Source of the DNA: Rhizobium sp. Root1220
GTDB taxonomy: Bacteria > Pseudomonadota > Alphaproteobacteria > Rhizobiales > Rhizobiaceae
Length of the DNA stretch: 64,000 nucleotides
Assembly (NCBI RefSeq): GCF_001426265.1
Contig: NZ_LMDG01000035.1
Coordinates: forward strand, 1 to 64,000
Reading direction: 5' to 3'
Position 1 is the first letter of the stretch, and each line of letters starts with the position of its first letter. The notes under the pieces are model-generated. The model saw only the letters and a list, made by a program, of their open reading frames with translations. It was not told the DNA's origin and did not search any database. A program made the position numbers and the translations under genes. Below are positions 63,271-64,000 of this stretch, piece by piece.

Positions 63271-63429
63271 AACGCCTTAGTTCCACGGCGACATCGGCCT
63301 GCGGCCGACAGCGGAAGTCAATGTTTCACCGTGATCGCGCGTGAATCGGTGTCGGCGAGACAGGATCGCATTCAGCGACGGTACGACGGCAGGCATGTTG
63401 GATACCTGTCATGATTGGAGAAGCGTCGT

Positions 63430-63454
63430 GGAACAAACACGCGCTCTGGGCGTT
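63430..63454 (+). promoter_or_regulatory. EcfG/RpoE2-type general stress promoter for glsB
   Basis: GGAAC at 63430-63434 and CGTT at 63451-63454 are separated by 16 bases, an exact consensus match 57 bp before the glsB start codon. GlsB/YeaQ proteins are typical stress genes. Confidence 0.65.
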
Positions 63455-63470
63455 ACCGATAACTCGGTAA
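63453..63470. promoter_or_regulatory. Inverted repeat overlapping the glsB promoter
   Basis: TTACCGA (63453-63459) and TCGGTAA (63464-63470) are perfect 7-bp arms with a 4-bp spacer. They overlap the CGTT element and the expected transcription start, so a repressor could sit here or the mRNA could begin with a hairpin. Confidence 0.45.
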
Positions 63471-63511
63471 TGTTTTCCGAGCGGCAATCAATCACATTTC
63501 AGGGGATTCAT

Positions 63512-63769
63512 ATGGAAAACGCAGGAATCGGCTGGATAGCCGCAATCATCATCGGCGGCCTTGCCGGCTGGCTCGCCGAAATGTTCATGAAGAGCAACAT
63601 GGGCGTGTTGATGAACATCATTCTCGGGATCGTCGGCGCGCTCGTCGCCAATTTCATCCTGTCTCTATTCGGCGTCGTGCTTGGCGGGTGGCTTGGCTAC
63701 CTGATCGCCGGCTTCATCGGTGCCTGCATTCTTATCGCTCTTGCTAGAATGGTCAGACGGACAGCTTGA
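63512..63769 (+). CDS. GlsB/YeaQ/YmgE family stress response membrane protein
   Basis: The 85-residue protein is made almost only of hydrophobic helices: three Gly-rich TMs (GWIAAIIIGGLAGWLAEM; GVLMNIILGIVGALVANFIL; GGWLGYLIAGFIGACILIAL) and a basic tail. This is the transglycosylase-associated-protein/GlsB family, small inner-membrane proteins induced by stress. ATG 63512 has AGGGGATTC upstream; the frame open to 63341 is not coding. The exact function is unknown. Confidence 0.88.
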   Translation: MENAGIGWIAAIIIGGLAGWLAEMFMKSNMGVLMNIILGIVGALVANFILSLFGVVLGGWLGYLIAGFIGACILIALARMVRRTA

Positions 63770-63778
63770 GGAAAAGGG

Positions 63779-63814
63779 AGGCGGCAGCGTTCAAACGATG
63801 CCGCCTTCTTCTTT
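63779..63814 (+). terminator. Rho-independent terminator of glsB
   Basis: AGGCGGCA (63779-63786) pairs with TGCCGCCT (63799-63806) across 12 bases and is followed by TCTTCTTT on the plus strand, 10 bp after the glsB stop. Confidence 0.7.
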
Positions 63815-63932
63815 ATTGGTCACGCGCATCGCCTGATCCGGGAATGTTGGCGAAGCTCTTTCGATGAACTCAACGTCCGGCCACCGGACTGCTTGACTCG
63901 GAGAGCTTATGGTAGCGGCTACTTCAACAAAA

Positions 63933-63967
63933 GCTCGTCTCCTCTCTCGAGTGACGAGCCTATTTTG
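63933..63967. terminator. Bidirectional terminator-like stem-loop
   Basis: GCTCGTC (63933-63939) and GACGAGC (63953-63959) form a 7-bp stem with T-rich sequence on both strands outside it (TATTTTG rightward, TTTTGTTG leftward). It probably ends a leftward gene beyond the window or a rightward one; nothing else is seen in 63815-64000. Confidence 0.5.
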
Positions 63968-64000
63968 TGTGGGCCTGTGCCTTTAGTTTGCCGCCGCGTT

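Larger units (their letters stand above)
63150..63511. other. Divergent control region of repA and glsB
   Basis: No gene is seen here. It contains an AT-rich stretch with a CtrA-type box (63255-63270), a small GC-rich hairpin TCGGCC/GGCCGA (63294-63308), an EcfG-type promoter (63430-63454) and an inverted repeat (63453-63470). The first part is presumably the repAB promoter and the second the glsB promoter. Confidence 0.5.

Noticed and set aside
1..64000. CRISPR arrays, insertion sequences and rRNA genes
   Set aside because: I saw no regularly spaced direct repeats, no transposase or integrase frame and no rRNA-like sequence in the window.

Overview
The window looks like a piece of a Rhizobiaceae genome (Rhizobium, Agrobacterium, Neorhizobium or Ensifer type). 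It is GC-rich, and its gene content is typical of that family: a complete hut cluster with HutF and HutG, several dipeptide-type and sugar-type ABC importers with linked regulators, two DUF982 proteins, a PaoABC-type aldehyde dehydrogenase and a RepA/RepB plasmid partition pair. The partition genes suggest, but do not prove, a secondary replicon (chromid or plasmid). The genus cannot be fixed by eye.

Layout. 1-8563: histidine utilisation, with hutC and hutF leftward and hutI-hutH-hutG-hutU-hutD rightward around a shared HutC-type operator. 8656-15031: small and accessory genes, including a MarR regulator, a DUF1398 protein, a ProQ/FinO RNA chaperone with a possible divergent small RNA, an SDR gene followed by an NADPH-F420-reductase-like gene broken by a nonsense codon, a divergent LysR regulator, several small proteins, a PilZ protein, DUF3008 and DUF982. 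15195-28466: a LacI-controlled sugar locus with a family-5 binding protein, two permeases, a double ATPase, a GHL6/amylase-like hydrolase, a GH42 beta-galactosidase and two enzymes of the Hyi/GlxR families. 28588-37769: a second dipeptide-type importer with a SelA-like PLP enzyme, an amidohydrolase/deacetylase, a RidA protein and an IclR regulator. 38017-40115: a PHB-depolymerase-like esterase, a second DUF982 protein, a frameshifted DUF1206 gene and a small unknown protein. 40277-44594: treY-treZ trehalose synthesis. 44783-50212: a very large winged-helix/ATPase/TPR regulator, a FixJ/NodW-type response regulator and a DUF1254/DUF1214 lipobox-free exported protein. 50524-56325: a GH51 arabinofuranosidase with a CUT1 sugar importer. 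56636-60423: paoABC. 60919-63149: repA-repB with no repC. 63512-63769: a GlsB/YeaQ-type stress membrane protein.

How it fits together. Most of the window is catabolic: histidine, plant-type galactosides and arabinosides taken up as oligosaccharides and cut in the cytoplasm, N-acyl or amino-acid-like compounds, and aldehydes. A second theme is the general stress response. Four exact matches to the alphaproteobacterial EcfG/RpoE2 promoter pattern GGAAC-N16-CGTT lie just upstream of, and point at, a 43-codon ORF, the DUF1206 pseudogene, treYZ and glsB. The most unusual parts are the repAB pair without repC, with a 16-bp palindrome just downstream and a CtrA-type box upstream, and the SelA-like/amidohydrolase catabolic module.
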